Positions 1-14,500 of a stretch of 64,000 nucleotides of DNA are shown one piece after another (the first letter of the stretch is position 1; each line of letters starts with the position of its first letter). Where the stretch lies: the NCBI GenBank assembly GCA_030141605.1, contig JAQGDQ010000018.1, positions 906,501 through 970,500 of the forward strand. The letters are read 5' to 3'. Made by a program: the position numbers and the translations under genes. Source of the DNA: Tubiluchus corallicola. Lineage: Eukaryota > Priapulida > Priapulimorpha > Priapulimorphida > Tubiluchidae. The notes beneath the pieces were generated by a model, which saw nothing but the letters and a program-made list of their open reading frames with translations, had not been told where the DNA came from and did not search any database.

Positions 1-1
1 C

Positions 2-1122
2 CATTTGAGCAAATGAAATTCAAATGCAATAATTACTAGCATATTATATACTTCATAGTCAATTATACTCCATGCCTCACTATACAAAATTCAAAGTGCC
101 CATTTGTCTGAAATGGCAATAAATGAGACTTTGGTAGAAAATTAGTAATATTACCACAGAATGTTCTATTGAAGGTTTATAGTATGCTTTCATTTATTGT
201 ATGCCAAATGTGTTACATTATATTTTTCAAGAAAGGGTAAAAGTTATGATTTCTGTGAAATCTGAGCAGTCAGCACGTTTTACACAAATAATATGCATTC
301 TGACTGGCTTTCATATTTTTTTGCGATCTGAAGTGTACTTCTGACTGTGGAGATTTGGTAAACCTTGTTTTATTAAGCAGCGCCTACTGAATAAGTGAAT
401 GGGAAGCCAATTGTTATACACATATAGAATGCGTCTTTTACAATGTGGAATACACATATTCTGGAATGAGGTGATGATGTGGAAGAGCCTCGTGTAACAA
501 GTTATCTCGATCAATCGTGAGTTGGTTTTTCTGACTCGGGTTATAGACTTATAGTCAGATTTCTGCAGAAAAGCTTTCATTGTAGTATTAGGCAGAATCA
601 TTGGTTACATGACAGACAAGTTGCCCTGACAGTCTCACTTGCATTTGATTGCCATAATGCATAATCCTAAAATGTTTGTTGAAAGCCTTATAACAAAAAA
701 TATAAGTCACTAAATATAACATTCGTTTTAATTAACCATAAAGCTGCATTCTATGGTGGAAGTTTACCAAATCTCCACAGTCAGAAGTACACTTCAGATT
801 GCAAAATATGAAAACCAGTCAAAATGCATATTATTTGTGTAAAACATGTGCTGACTGCTCAGATTTCATAGAAATCATAACTTTTACCCTTTCTTGAAAA
901 ATATAATGTAACACATTTGGCATACAATAAACGAAAGCATACTATAAACCTTCAATAGAACATTCTGTGGTAATATTACTAATTTTCTACCAAAGTCTTA
1001 TTTATTGCCATTTCAGACAAATGGGCACTTTGAATTTTGTATACTGAGGCATGGAGTATAATTGACTATGAAGTATATAATACGCTAGTCATTATTGCAT
1101 TTGAATTTCATTTGCTCAAATG
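2..1122. repeat. Large foldback (inverted-repeat) element
   Basis: Two arms of about 360 bp, roughly 2-363 and 762-1122, are near-identical reverse complements around an unrelated spacer of about 400 bp. The outer ends read CATTTGAGCAAATG and its complement, and this end motif is itself nearly palindromic. The left end sits on the window edge, so a target-site duplication cannot be tested. The layout is that of a foldback or long-TIR non-autonomous DNA transposon. The open frame at 311-601 (minus) lies across the arm and spacer and looks like no protein family, so I do not call it a gene. Confidence 0.85.
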
Positions 1123-1124
1123 CT

Positions 1125-1196
1125 TAAGATCAATAAAATAGCTAACAGCCACTTAAAACATGACAGTAGTTACTATAGCTATTTTATTTATCTTAA
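1125..1196. repeat. Short hairpin next to the foldback
   Basis: Arms of about 20 bp at 1125-1144 (core AATAAAATAGCTA) and 1176-1196 (core TAGCTATTTTATT) are reverse complements with about one mismatch and a 31-nt loop. The hairpin starts within 3 bases of the end of the 1.1-kb foldback. It may be a separate mini-element or part of the target region. Function unknown. Confidence 0.6.
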
Positions 1197-1198
1197 AG

Positions 1199-2316
1199 TA
1201 AAGATCTTTAGTGATATATTTATAGTCAAGTATTATTAAGATGACATGTTGAATAAGGAAGGCCTTGATTGTCTTGTGCCAAACCTATGGCATACATTTA
1301 GTAATTTGTTCCAAAAAGCAAAAAGCTGCAGATGAACATAGAAGTTGAAAAGACTTGCTTAAGTGTGTACTGTAACAAGCGTTATGTAGAAACTTTTTTG
1401 GTACCTGAGATCAGGACAAAATGGAAATAAAGGTAAAACTTAATTTTTGAAATGCTTAAATAAATCGTATTTGGTACATATTCTTAAAAAAATTGGAGCT
1501 GTTAACACACATTAACATAAATACATGAAATTTCCAACTGACCTAACTTACCGTTGAGTGTTGTGTAACTGTTTGTCTCAAAGTATAATTATTTGGATAG
1601 GTCATTGTGAAGCAGGGATTTTTATCTCAAAATTTTGGAATTTTTACTGTCGTCAAGTGTGTGAAACATTTCAGTTGCTCCTTTTATATTTTCATAGTGA
1701 ATTTTGTTGAAATTTTTGGTATCTTTTATAATTACATCATCTTACACAGTATTGTGGATTTTATAATTCTGTTTTAGTACTATAACTTTTCTATATTACT
1801 TTGCATTTGCAAGCAACATTTTGTTTGTAAGCAACCAGCATAGGTATACTGCCAATGAGTTTTTACTGACTAACATGTATAGGCATTATTTTAGCATTCT
1901 TGGTGGGTAGTAAAATTGTTGTCATCATTGCGTTCTTTCAGCACAAAATTTGGTAAAACTGGAATAACTATATTAGTAATATTTAACAGTATCAACAAAA
2001 CTCTGTAACTATTATTAGTCAGAGTTTTAATTATAGTTTTGCTCATTGCCAAAGATCATTTTGCCTCATTCTGAGCCATGTTTTATATGAGTTTAAAAAT
2101 AATTGTAAATTTATTATAGTTCTGTGTGCAAGTTATTGAAGTTTAATAAATAAAAGAAACTTGTATCATGTTAAGAGTTGATCTAGTCTGGCCTGTGCCA
2201 AAAATATTCAATATTAAAAAAAATTCATAATTAACTTGAGACACCTCTCTAACCCAGGCAAATTATGGAGAAAAATGTCTACATTACAGTGAACAAAGCT
2301 GCTTAATTCATCTTGA
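1199..2316. other. AT-rich intergenic sequence
   Basis: I see no coding exon, long repeat or RNA gene here. It lies downstream of the NOP9 3' end and is plain AT-rich sequence. Confidence 0.5.
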
Positions 2317-2322
2317 TTTATT
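2317..2322 (-). terminator. NOP9: Candidate poly(A) signal of NOP9
   Basis: TTTATT on the plus strand reads AATAAA on the coding strand, about 270 nt after the NOP9 stop codon. This is a normal distance for a 3' UTR. Other AATAAA-like hexamers occur further downstream, so the site actually used is not proven. Confidence 0.45.
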
Positions 2323-2594
2323 TTGTAATGCACACGAGCCAAAAAAATTCAGTAAAACAGAAAATATGAGACAGCTCTCTAACCTACGCCAGTGAACTTG
2401 GCTTTTCTTTCACAATGCAGTTAGTTATAGTCTTAAGCTAGCAAATTTATACTGAAGTTTACTAATCGAGCTACGAAACTGTTCCTATGTGATGTTGGTT
2501 AATATTTTTAAAACATTCATTGTGTGATAAATTGCTCATTATGGATGATTTAGAGCCAGTATTTTTACAATTACATACTTTAAATTCCACTTTG

Positions 2595-5500
2595 CTATGT
2601 ATTTTTCTTTTTTTTCTTTCTGATTATTTGAGTACTCTTTTCCACTACTGCACTAAGTTCAGCTGAATCTGTTTTGCTGCTCCAGTCCACTTCTGATATC
2701 GAAGATTGCGGAGTCTTTCGCTTCCTTTTCCTCCTAATTTCTTGAGTACTTTTTTCTGCTACTGCGCCACATTCACCTGAAGCTAATCTGCTGCTCCAGT
2801 TCACTGCTGGTTTCAAAGATTGCATTTTATCACAGTGCTTATTTCTGACTGTCTGTGAAGATTCTGCACTCTTTCTCTTGGCTCCTAGTACAGTTATAAA
2901 AAATAACCAGCAGTTAGAAAACACAACTAGAAAATCGTTTATGAGAGAGTCATAAACTGAAGATTCTGCAATAAGTTCTGCAAATGTAATGCAATGATGT
3001 AAAATAGTGAGTATACAGATTTTGCCATGCTTGCTTACATACGAATTACACTTTGGGTCAATGAAATCTGTTATTCTACAATTTTACCTTAAAAGTAACT
3101 TCTAGTTAGATTCGATGAAGTTCTTTAAAGTTAATTTAATTGAATTTACCATGCTTGTGTAATTAGTAATTGCATTTTGTCTCAGTGAAATCTAATACTT
3201 AATTACCTAGGAAATGCATTTTATTTCAATGATTTAGAAACTTGTCACTCACTTTTTAACCTGTGACCCCCATATCAGTGTCAACCTATATCATTCAATT
3301 TGTCTCATTGAGTCTTTTCATCTGATGTGCTACAAGCTACTCAATAATGTAAAAATGTCAGTGTCGTACTAACCCATTTTCGGTTTTTGGCGCCTAGTGA
3401 AAATACTTTTCAAATCGAAATGACATATACTTAGCTATGTACAAGAACTCGATGCCACCTAGCCACATGCCAAAAATTGTCCTTGTTCCAAAACTGTAGG
3501 AGAAGCTGAAGCTTAACGAATAAATGGTCTCCTGGTTTTCACTCAAGGTCATTTCAAGGTCTCAGGTCCCAACCCTGCAAGTGTCATGACTGACTAACTT
3601 GTCTATTACTTTTCTAGTTATTGATAAAAATCTGTTTTAACACTCCTGCACATGTCACAACCACTTTTGGAAAAAAATTCACAGCACATCTGCCATGACC
3701 TGGCTTCCCAATATGTGCAAACTGCTAGTCCAAGACTATCATAGGATTTGAACTACAAAGCAGTTTGTCCTGTTTTTCAAGTTTTGGCTTTTGTCTTGGA
3801 ACTTTTCCATACCCTAATTCCTGAACTGTTTAATGAGCACCACACAAGATCAAAGCACTTGTGAAAAAATGTTAAATTTAACTCAAAACTCTCGGAGGAG
3901 TTGATGAATAATAGAAAAATTAACTGATGTCCATTGTCCTTGAACTTTTAACCTAAAGTCAAATGTCACTATGCAGATGTCTAGGGCGCTTACCCCTTGT
4001 AAGTTGGTGACTCTACGAAGTGTGGTTTTTGAGTTATTCAGTGTCATAGTGGAGAATAAGTCAATAAGGTTTGAAAATGAGAACAACTGGCATGTGTTGC
4101 AGAATCTTACTAACTAGTTTCAGACGAAATCACACTTGCTATATGGGTTATTATCTGAGACACTCATAGAACTGCAAAGATATTCCTTTTCTAGTTCATA
4201 AACCCTTGGGAATAATTCATAGAATGCGAGACAGGATATTGTTACAAGATTATAATGATGCTTACCGCAATTACTTGTAAAGACAAACAAGGCTATGAAA
4301 TAGCATTTAGGCAACATAGCCATCCTTAAAAATTGTGCTGATAACAGCAACATCTAAGCAAAATATTGTTTTTGTGTTGATTATTTTAAGGTAGATATAC
4401 AGATGATCAAACTGAAATTCACACTACATACATTTACATAATGACTTACTTGCATGTGTTCAGGCACTGTTAATAGTGTTCATGAAAAAACTGATTGCAA
4501 TCACAAACATCAAAAAATTTAGATTGCAATCACAATCTCGATTGGGATAAAGTAATAGTAATTTTGGCTTAATGTATATAAATTCAGAAGTTAAAAAGAA
4601 CCCTGTAGTCCCTGCATGTACAACTGTACACCATGTATAGCCTAATAGATTATCAGAAACTTCATACTGAGATTCTGACAAAGAATAACACATTGGTGTT
4701 TGGGATTTATTTATTTTAAATTAAATTAAGTGTAATAAAATTTAATAAGAAAGTGAGCAGGAATTCTGAAATTTTGGTGAAGGTTAGAAAGAAATAATTG
4801 TTCAGAATTATGATATAATCATGATCAATGATCACATTTTGAGAAAATGATTGCAATCATTTGCGCGATCACAGAATTTGATCTCATCACTGTTATGATG
4901 TACATCAAATACTTGTCTTCTCGAAAATACCCGAGTATTTTGCAGTTTGCACTTCTACAGAAAAGATAATTTCACATGCACATCAAATGAAATAGAATTT
5001 CTCGAGCTCTTTAGCAAATAGTTTACAGGTATAACATTACAATACTATTGAAATACAACAATACACACCTTTGCGGGCATTTTCATCTCCCAAAATATCA
5101 TAAAACAGTTTCTGCTTTTTATGTTTTTCCAAATAAACTGCCTCCCAGTCTTGCCTTCGATGCAGAAAATGATTTAATGCAAAATTTCTCACAGCGTGAC
5201 ACCCAAATCTATGCAACAATTAAACTTATTAAATAAGCAATTGAGTTTGAATTGCACATTACTGTTCAAACCACAATAATGGGGACAGGCCAGTTGGTTG
5301 CTAGACTCTTGGGCATAAACATTTTGACGCTTTCGCTGATGCACACTGCGCTGGGTAACATGACTCAATCAAGCAAGAATACATCACATGTATTTCTGGG
5401 ATGTTCCAAAAATCATGCTGGGTAATTGACTAAAACTATTGGAATCCTCATCTGTTAAATTTAGTGAAGCTATCTAAAAAATGTTGTGAGCATTAGGAAA

Positions 5501-8500
5501 ATAGTAAATCACTATTGGGAAAATGAATTATTAGGAATCTAGGAATACATTTGGTACACCATTAAATTTTAACTGTGCCCAAATGTCTCATGCTCAAGTG
5601 TCCCATGTCCAAATGTCATGTACCACAAAATAAATAATCACTGCAGAAATCAAGGTTTATGATGAAAGCTATGAAAGAGATTTCAGTTTCTCAAAGTCAC
5701 ACTGAAATCTGCAGAAGTGACGATGTGATATAGCAGCTGAAATTTTTATCAAGAATATATTATACCTGTGACCAGACAATTGCGATTCCTTTGCTGACAG
5801 TTCAGTGGCAATACAAATTTTTTGTTTAATCGTTGCACAGTTCCATATATTTTCCAGGCACCTACTGCCATATTTGTCTTGAGCAATATGTACATAACAA
5901 CCCTAAAATAACAAAATAATATCTGCAGCAGAACAGAATAAATCAAAAATAAGAAAATTTCCTTTAGATAATTTTGTAATTAAACATACCATATACATTA
6001 CGATTTCTACAATCCTTTATGATAATTCTTTAATTTGTGGTTTGCTTGAGCAAACACTGAGACAGGAACACTATAATAGCTATGTGCGGATCATAAAATA
6101 ACTAACTTTTGTCGATCACAAAATACTTAAATTTTGTGATCCACTATTGTTTATGCCATGTTTTAACAACAGCTGTGATAAACGAAAATGTTGCTTTTCA
6201 TTTATACATATTAAGTTATTTGTTTATTCTGTGCAAATTTGCAATAGACTATTAGTTTACGCACAGCAATGGAAAGCCGACAATGGCATTTTTATAATCA
6301 AAAAGCAAAAAGTACAGTGTACAATCCTTGAGTTCAACAGTACCTTAAATTTCTCAATCAGGGAATCTTTATTTTTCACTCCCACGCTCATGCTTTTCAT
6401 AAAGGCATCAATTATGTGACTACCTGACTGATCGCACGCCACTACTGCTAAATCAGGAGGCTGCATTTCTAGGATGCTTCTCACTATAACTGAGGTATTC
6501 TCAAATGTTAGAAGGTGCTGCACAAGCACACTTCCATGCAGAGTAATGTTATTCAATTTACTGTCCTAAAAAAGAGAAAAGGTGAATGTAATATAAACAA
6601 AATTAACACACAAGTTGAAACAACTGCAGTTGAACTTGCATCAATGTTTGTTTTTCTTTTTCATGCACTTGACAACAACTTTGCAAACAAGAGTAAGTGA
6701 GGTTGCCCATTCTTGAAGGTTCATCATAACAGCCTGACAGCCTGTTTAACTATACGTGTGTCTCATCATACTTTTGGCTTATAATGAATTTTATTATTAC
6801 AGTTTTTATGCAGTTTGGCACTCTATAAGAATACAACAAACAGTGGCATGCCTAACCGCTTACCTGCTTGTTTGGCACCAATTGTTTTTCTTTACCTTCA
6901 CCATAATCAAAGTATACATCGTATGTGGTGAGAGTAGCTAACAATTGCACGAGATAAATTCTGGACTCTGGTTCATCGCAATGGAATGCTTTCATCAGAT
7001 GCTGAAAAATAAATGCTTTGTAACCAATGAGACCTTATTATAAAATAGTGGAAAAAGTAACTGCAATTAAACCTTAATTAATTTCCTTGGCGTTATCACA
7101 GAACAAAAATACAAATAAGTGCTGTAACTAAATGCATTAAACTTGTATGTGGCCATGTAACTGGTTTAGATAGCAGATCGTAGTCCGAGGATTAGGATTT
7201 AGGAGTATGAGACTAACTGTTCTGCTAGTATCGTTTTTTTAACAAGGTGGCTAACTGGTTTGTTTGGAGGCTCTTGGAGCCAAAAAGGATCCTGTGATAA
7301 GCAGTGAAATATATTGTCCAAATTTAAACCAGGGTGCCTGTACATGGCTGCTGGATTTACATGCTCAGTCACAAAGAGTTGATGTTTGAATAACTACATC
7401 CAGGGATTAATAAAGAAAAATATGGATTTGGTTATTAATAGAATAGCATATATTTGCGTGCGAGCCTGTACAGCTTATTTTGCCATACGCTAATATTTAT
7501 TTATCATTAATTAGCTAATCACTAATTATTATTGTTTTTACTTGTGAATAACACACACAAATACATATATAAGATACTGGAATAGTGGTGATAAATCATT
7601 GTGTTCTACTATTACATCTTAATAACATAATAATGTCATAGTTTCCTGATCATAAATGCCATATTTAAATAACCTATATATATATATCACATATGTATAA
7701 TTAGTCTCTGTTCTAAATATGTACCCGTAAGAACTTCTTCTGCCTTATACGAAATTTAGCACAGGCTTCAGCAAGACTAGTTATAACTCCCAAATGATTT
7801 TCAGCCAAAATGGCTTCCAGAATGTCAACCAGATCATCAAATATTGATTTTAACTGCAAATAATCATATATGTTAAAGTTCTATAAAATCAAGTTAAACC
7901 ACACAAGCAAAATACATGTAGCAGTAAATATAGAATACAATGCAATAGAGTTGGTTAGACCAGCATGAAACATAAATAGTAATTGTCATTATTAAAACTA
8001 TTATTGTCATCATGTAAACATTAGTAACTGTCTATATTATTTCAAGTGATATTGTAACCAACAGTAAACTTTAGAAGGAAGACAGCTCTGAAAACTGCGA
8101 GTCAACCAGGATTCAAACCCAGACCTTTGAGAATCCATTTGAGCTGTCAAACTGCACAACAAAAGTCGGTTTGAATTCCCGTACTATTTAGCAGCAATCA
8201 GTCAGAGCAACATGTACAGTAACTAAATGACTAATCAACTCATAATTAAATAGCAGAGGAGCAACAATCAAATTTACCGTTATTAGCTTCTTAAATTTTC
8301 GTAAAAAAGGATGCATTAATCACAGACTTTTTATATATTTTCAGCTGGGCAATCAGAATAATGTTATATACACACCAAGCATAACAAATAACAATAATGT
8401 TAACTATGCCTGTTTTCATTAATAATTTAGCAAATAAGCATTTTCTTAAATGTGTGATTATACTTACTAAGTCACCAACTGCTTGTCTTATGAGAGTTTG

Positions 8501-11500
8501 CACAACAAAATTTCCTATTTGATGCAGTGTCAGATCGCATATACAACCAGAAATGTGTTGACAATAAAGTTGCTTAAATAAATCTTCTGGTAAAACCATT
8601 ATCAAGCATTGAACAACGTGTGAGGAAATGCTGTCACAACAATAGTGGAAAAAACCTTTTGAGCTGGAAAAAATTAGTTCAGTTAACAATTACACACACA
8701 GACACACACACACTCATATCCAACATAAATTACATAGTTTAACAAAAAATGAAAAATATGTAGCAATAATTACATAACAAAATTTTAAATATTTAAATTT
8801 TATCAATGTATGATTGTCCTTACCTTTTACTTTTTGTCATTAGCACTAAGAGCTTAGTACAAATCTCTTGGCATTTTTCTTCATTTGATTTATGTAAAAC
8901 ATGAAGTAAAGTCTGTATGACAGGAGAAACTGTGGCACTCGTAAAACACCCTAATTTAGTAAAAAAAAAACAATAAGATGACGCATGTATGTTATATCGA
9001 ACGATTTAGAAAATTCTAGCTTTACGTACAATACAAATAACTTCAACACTTCAAATCTGGAAATTTTGAGAAGAGGCTAACTTTTGCACTTGAATAGTAA
9101 GTTAAAGAAAAACATTTCGAAAATTTGGTGCTATAGCTTTTTCATAGCTAAAAACCTAAAAATAGTTTTCATCATCACTATATTGATATTGTGCCAAGTA
9201 CATTTGATGAGTGTGGAGTATGTCGATTCATGACTGATTTTTGACAACATTTTTTGCTTTAAAAATAATATAAAATATGACATCCATTTCTGTAATTTGT
9301 TAGATACAGCAGGTTAAATCATTTGGACTTATTCTGGCACAGTATAGAAGGGCTTAGCTATTTAAACAAAGTTATTTCTGCAAGTAGCTGTAATTAGTAT
9401 ATCGTGTGGAACAACAGAAATGTGGAACAATAGTTAAAATCAGTTGTTTTTCTGTTGCAATTAGCTACTTTAAACTTCACAAGCTATGTACAAAAATAGA
9501 ATGGTCTGAGAGAATTTCAAATCAATTAATGCATTAAAATGACAATTGTTCCTAGTGCTTCTTGTGACGGTTTCATGATGGTTTTTCAAAAAATAAAATT
9601 ATTATAAACTTCTAAATAATAGTCATTTACAAATTATGCTAAAAGACATTTAATGTAATGTAAATGGGCACCTTGTATGAAAGACATATATTAATCATAT
9701 CGTATTTTCTAGTTTCACTATTAAATTTGATTTCAATTTTCGCATACATTAAATCTGTAGAGACTATGCTTTACTGCTAAAATCTTAGTGATTACATTGT
9801 GTACTTTTTTTATGATATGATATCACAAAAATACTAAATTCATACGAACTACTAACACTAATTCTAAATTATATTAATTATTAGTTACTGGACACTCTCG
9901 AATGACCGCTCAGTATAGTTGATAGTTTGATAGTTATGAATGATAGAGATATTAATATATGTCTTCGTGCCTATTTACATTACATTAAACATCTTTTAGT
10001 TATTAATTGTAAATGACTATTATTTGTGAATTTGCTTTAAAAAAACCATGAAATCGTCACAGAGCACTAGAATAATTGTTGCTTTTCTAATGCATTAATT
10101 GATTTTTCAGACCATTTTAGCGCTTAGAGCGAAAGAAGCAATTGCAACAGAAATGTGGAACAATAGTTAAAATCAGTTGTTTTTCTGTTGCAATTAGCTA
10201 CTTTAAACTTCACAAGCTATGTACAAAAATAGAATGGTCTGAGAGAATTTCAAATCAATTAATGCATTAAAATGACAATTGTTCCTAGTGCTTCTTGTGA
10301 CGGTTTCATGATGGTTTTTCAAAAAATAAAATTATTATAAACTTCTAAATAATAGTCATTTACAAATTATGCTAAAAGACATTTAATGTAATGTAAATGG
10401 GCACCTTGTATGAAAGACATATATTAATCATAATGTCTTCTATCATTCATAACTATCAAACTATCAACCAATCATAACTATCTCTGAGCTTGTCATTCAT
10501 TATGAAGGTGTCTTTTTCGTAGATCAAGTGTATAATATTGTATAATTTAGAATTAGTGTGGGGTTGTAGCAAATTGTATGGTAATATTTTACAGTGTTAT
10601 TATCATATCACTTAAAAAAGTACACAATTGTATCACTAAGATTTTGCTTTGTATCATTTTTAATATCAACACTGGTCTCATCCTTACATGCAAGATTTAA
10701 TGGCAAAATGCAATGCAGCAAAGCTTGAAATCAAAAAGGTAAGATTAAAAACTGCATTGCCGAAAAGATAAGCAAATAAAAAGTTGAAAGTAGGAGTTTA
10801 CCTTGAAGGAGATCCGGCAGAGACAATTCGGTCACAAATTGATCAAGTGCTTGTTTAAACTCTTTTGGGGGAGCTGCATTAGCTTCGTCTATATGAGCAA
10901 CATAATAAAGATACTCATTTTAAAGCAACCCTGAAGGCAAAAAGTGATTGCATATGAAGATGTAGTTTGGACATTTCTGATGATCATATAACATTTTAAA
11001 AACTGGCAAAAAGCTTTGTACAGACAAGAATATTGCACAGATCAAGTAATAATTTTGCCATGACATCAATGTATATCTTCAACAAAGCATATGCAATAAA
11101 ACACAAACAAAATACTAAGGTATCAGAGCCTTTCTTGCTGAATTTAAAAATGACATCATCACAGACTACACATCACAGACACCCAAAAATAATTTCTGAT
11201 AAATCAAGTAAGGCAGTAATCAATTTAGTTATTAAACAGTCGCTGTAAGAAAACTATGAGGTCTGTATATTTGTGATATTCCATTAAGCTATATAAGCAG
11301 TAGTGTGTGAAAGTACTCCCGAAAATCAAATCATGCTGCAAGGAAGGTGCTAGCCAAAACTTTCTGGGTTAATACATCACAACATTAAGGTAATAACTAA
11401 CCTTTCTGGTTAAATTTCATAAAAGCTATAATAGAAACAAAAAAAATGTGGGTGAGGTGTGTGACTGCACAAAAATTAAATCGGAACAAAACTTTGAACA

Positions 11501-14500
11501 TATCACGAGCAATCTTTTTGTAATTTTAAAGATTTAAAACAATCTTTCTTCCATGGGACCTCATTTGTACATTTGAAAAAACGCCAGAAAGGTTTCTCTA
11601 AGTAGATAAAAATGTAGAGGACACTCTTTTAAAGAGTTAGAAAGTGCTGTTTCAAAGGCATTTCTACTTAGTTTTCAGTTTTCTTTTCCTGCTGACCCAC
11701 ATGTTAAGTCAGACAGTATGCCTGCTCGGGCTCAAAACTGTAATTGGTAAAGTGTAGGAAACAAACTCTGTCACTGTTCAGTTTTTTCTTGTCGAAGTTC
11801 TGTTACAATTTTATGTATTGAAAACTGTAAAGATTACCACTCTTTGTCAGATGCATTGTCTAAGCAACACAAGGCAATCTGGCAATGAAACATTTCAAAA
11901 GCAGAAATGACCAGAAAACAGGAAATTAACTACGGTGCAATAACAAAGCAGCCCAGCACGAAATACCAGTGACGCCATGCTAAAACTTTTGTACACTGAA
12001 CCTCGTTACTAATATTCTTTTTAACTATCACACATAGTGCACAGAAGAAGGTATGGACAAAACTATGATTTAAGCCTTCAGCAATGCTTTAGGTTTAATT
12101 TTCAAATGAGTCTGGCACAATTCTTGACATGCTATGCATCTAAAATCTCATAACTCTAACATAGTTATTTCATTTAATAATGTTTTAACAAAATACAGGT
12201 CATAATATCTTCTGCAAATTAGATTCTGACAAACTTACTGTCAACTATCATAATTCATCATTTTATGAACATTTTGACTAAACAAACTAAACATGTTAAT
12301 AAAAACTAGCAAGGCACTGTGAAAAAATTTTGTGTCAAGATGTAACTGTGTAGAACTATAACATGACAACTGACTATTGGATCTACTTGTCAATGAATAA
12401 TAATTCATAAATAAGTTTTGCTTGAGCAGAAACAATGGCTATCAAAAATCTGACTGCAAAGCAATATACGACCTGCATTTCTTAGTAGGAAATCATGAAA
12501 TTCAAATAAAAAAATTACGCCATTGAAATTTTCTTATGTGCAAGAGCTTTTTAAACAAAAGTTTTACACCTTATACTGTTTCTGCCTAGTTTATACAGTG
12601 TGCTTTCTTTTCAAGACTCCCAAATAGCTTAAAAGTGAATTACTTCTGGAAGCTATTTGTGTAAAGTTTTACAAAATTCAAACACAAAGACTGACCTAGT
12701 ATGACAATAGGAATATTTAATTATTTAACTAATTGTATCATAGTATATGTATGTCTATCATAGTATATGCATATGTACACACCTGCACGCACTCACACGC
12801 ACGCACACACACATACACACACACACAATGGCATTGTGGATATAGTACTGTAGATATATGATATATGATATGTATTCCACAATACTTCTACGCGCTGCTT
12901 ATTGACACATATCTGCAATATCGTCACTAGTCAACATGCACCAGCATGTAAAAAAAGCTGCTATAAATCATGCAAAATCTTTTTCAGTGGGTTGTTTTAT
13001 AATAATAACAATAACTTACTAAAGTTCACTGATTTTTCTTGTTGTTGATATGAAGAACTTTGAAGTAACCTGTTCATCACTTTTACTCCAGAAAGTATTT
13101 CTAGCACTGTGCGAACAATGTGACTTGCATACGGATTATTTATGTGTTCCCATAAATTTTCGAGCAGTGAGTCACAGATCGATAAAATAGTCTGCATTTA
13201 AAAAACACATGTCATAAGCAGTGAATAATAAAGTTAATTCATTTTCTGTATACGTAGTAGGAGGTACAAATAGTTGAAAATATCTACTGACTGCTACATG
13301 ACATCAGGATAAACCACCATAAAATATTGCCTATAAGAAATATGCATAGAAAACATTACCCCAGCTGTCATAGCTAAACAGTAATTTCCAGTGAAGCCTT
13401 CCATACTTAAAAAATAATGCAAGCAACCGACGATTATAAAAAAACACAAGTAAATTATTGTTGCTCACACAAAAGTTTTGCAGAGGACAGGGAGACCTTT
13501 CAGTTTACAGGTTAAATGAAATAATAGCAAAATACAAGCTTATTCATTTTTAATTAACTATTTTATACTATACTGCCATAACGACAGAATAATACTAATT
13601 AGCCAGGTATTTGGTTACTAATCTAATTACTAACTGTATCTAATTACTTTTATGCAGTTAAACATGTGTCATCACTGCCCTGTATGGTAAACTTTCTTTA
13701 GCAAATTTAGCAAAACTTTTTTTGTCATCAACACCTACAAAAAGAACCTGTATCTAGATTCATGACTTAAATTCCATGAAGAAATTATAAGTGATAGTGC
13801 AGGACTGACAGTCTGTAATAGTTTTTGCCACATGAAGTAAAACAATTTTTTTGATTAATTTTTAACTACACCAAAACAATCTGTTAAGTGAATGTGCATG
13901 GTTACCTTTATCAAAGAATTTGCAACTGATCGGTCTGCAGTCAATGTATAAAGTGCCGTAGCAGCTGAGCTAAGGGCAGTTTGTGTAACATGACTAGCAA
14001 ATCTGTCAGAAAAAGCAATTGCCGGATTCCTAGAAAGGCCTGACAAAAACCTGAAAATATAATGTCCTGAACTTAAAATAGCTCATACAATAAAATTTTA
14101 CCATTATCTTACATAATAGTCAAACAAAATGCTAGTGCAACATGGTATCTCATAATTTTTAGTACATTACTGTCAAAAGTTTTAATGTTGCAATTTTGTG
14201 CACGTCGTCATCACTTGTAAAAATGCACTATTACAGCATGCAAATTTTTAAGACTAATGTATTTGATTTGGTGCAAATAGTTACTTACAAATGTAAATGT
14301 AAATCATATATCTCTGATCTGTTAAAAATAGTGATGTAATATCAAATCCAAATTACTGATATCACTAATGGTAAATTTTAAACAGTAGGAAAAAACTTTA
14401 TTTATGCATAAGGTGAATCATAAAATGTCAAAAAATGCAATACTCACACAGATACTTGGCTTGCTTTTGCTAGTTTGAGTATCTTTTCAAGAACACTACT

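Noticed and set aside
311-601. 96-codon minus frame
   Set aside because: It spans foldback arm and spacer, has no family resemblance and no splice context.
8090-8170. Functional tRNA gene
   Set aside because: Only a B-box and part of one arm are convincing; there is no full cloverleaf or acceptor stem, so it is listed as a SINE-like remnant.
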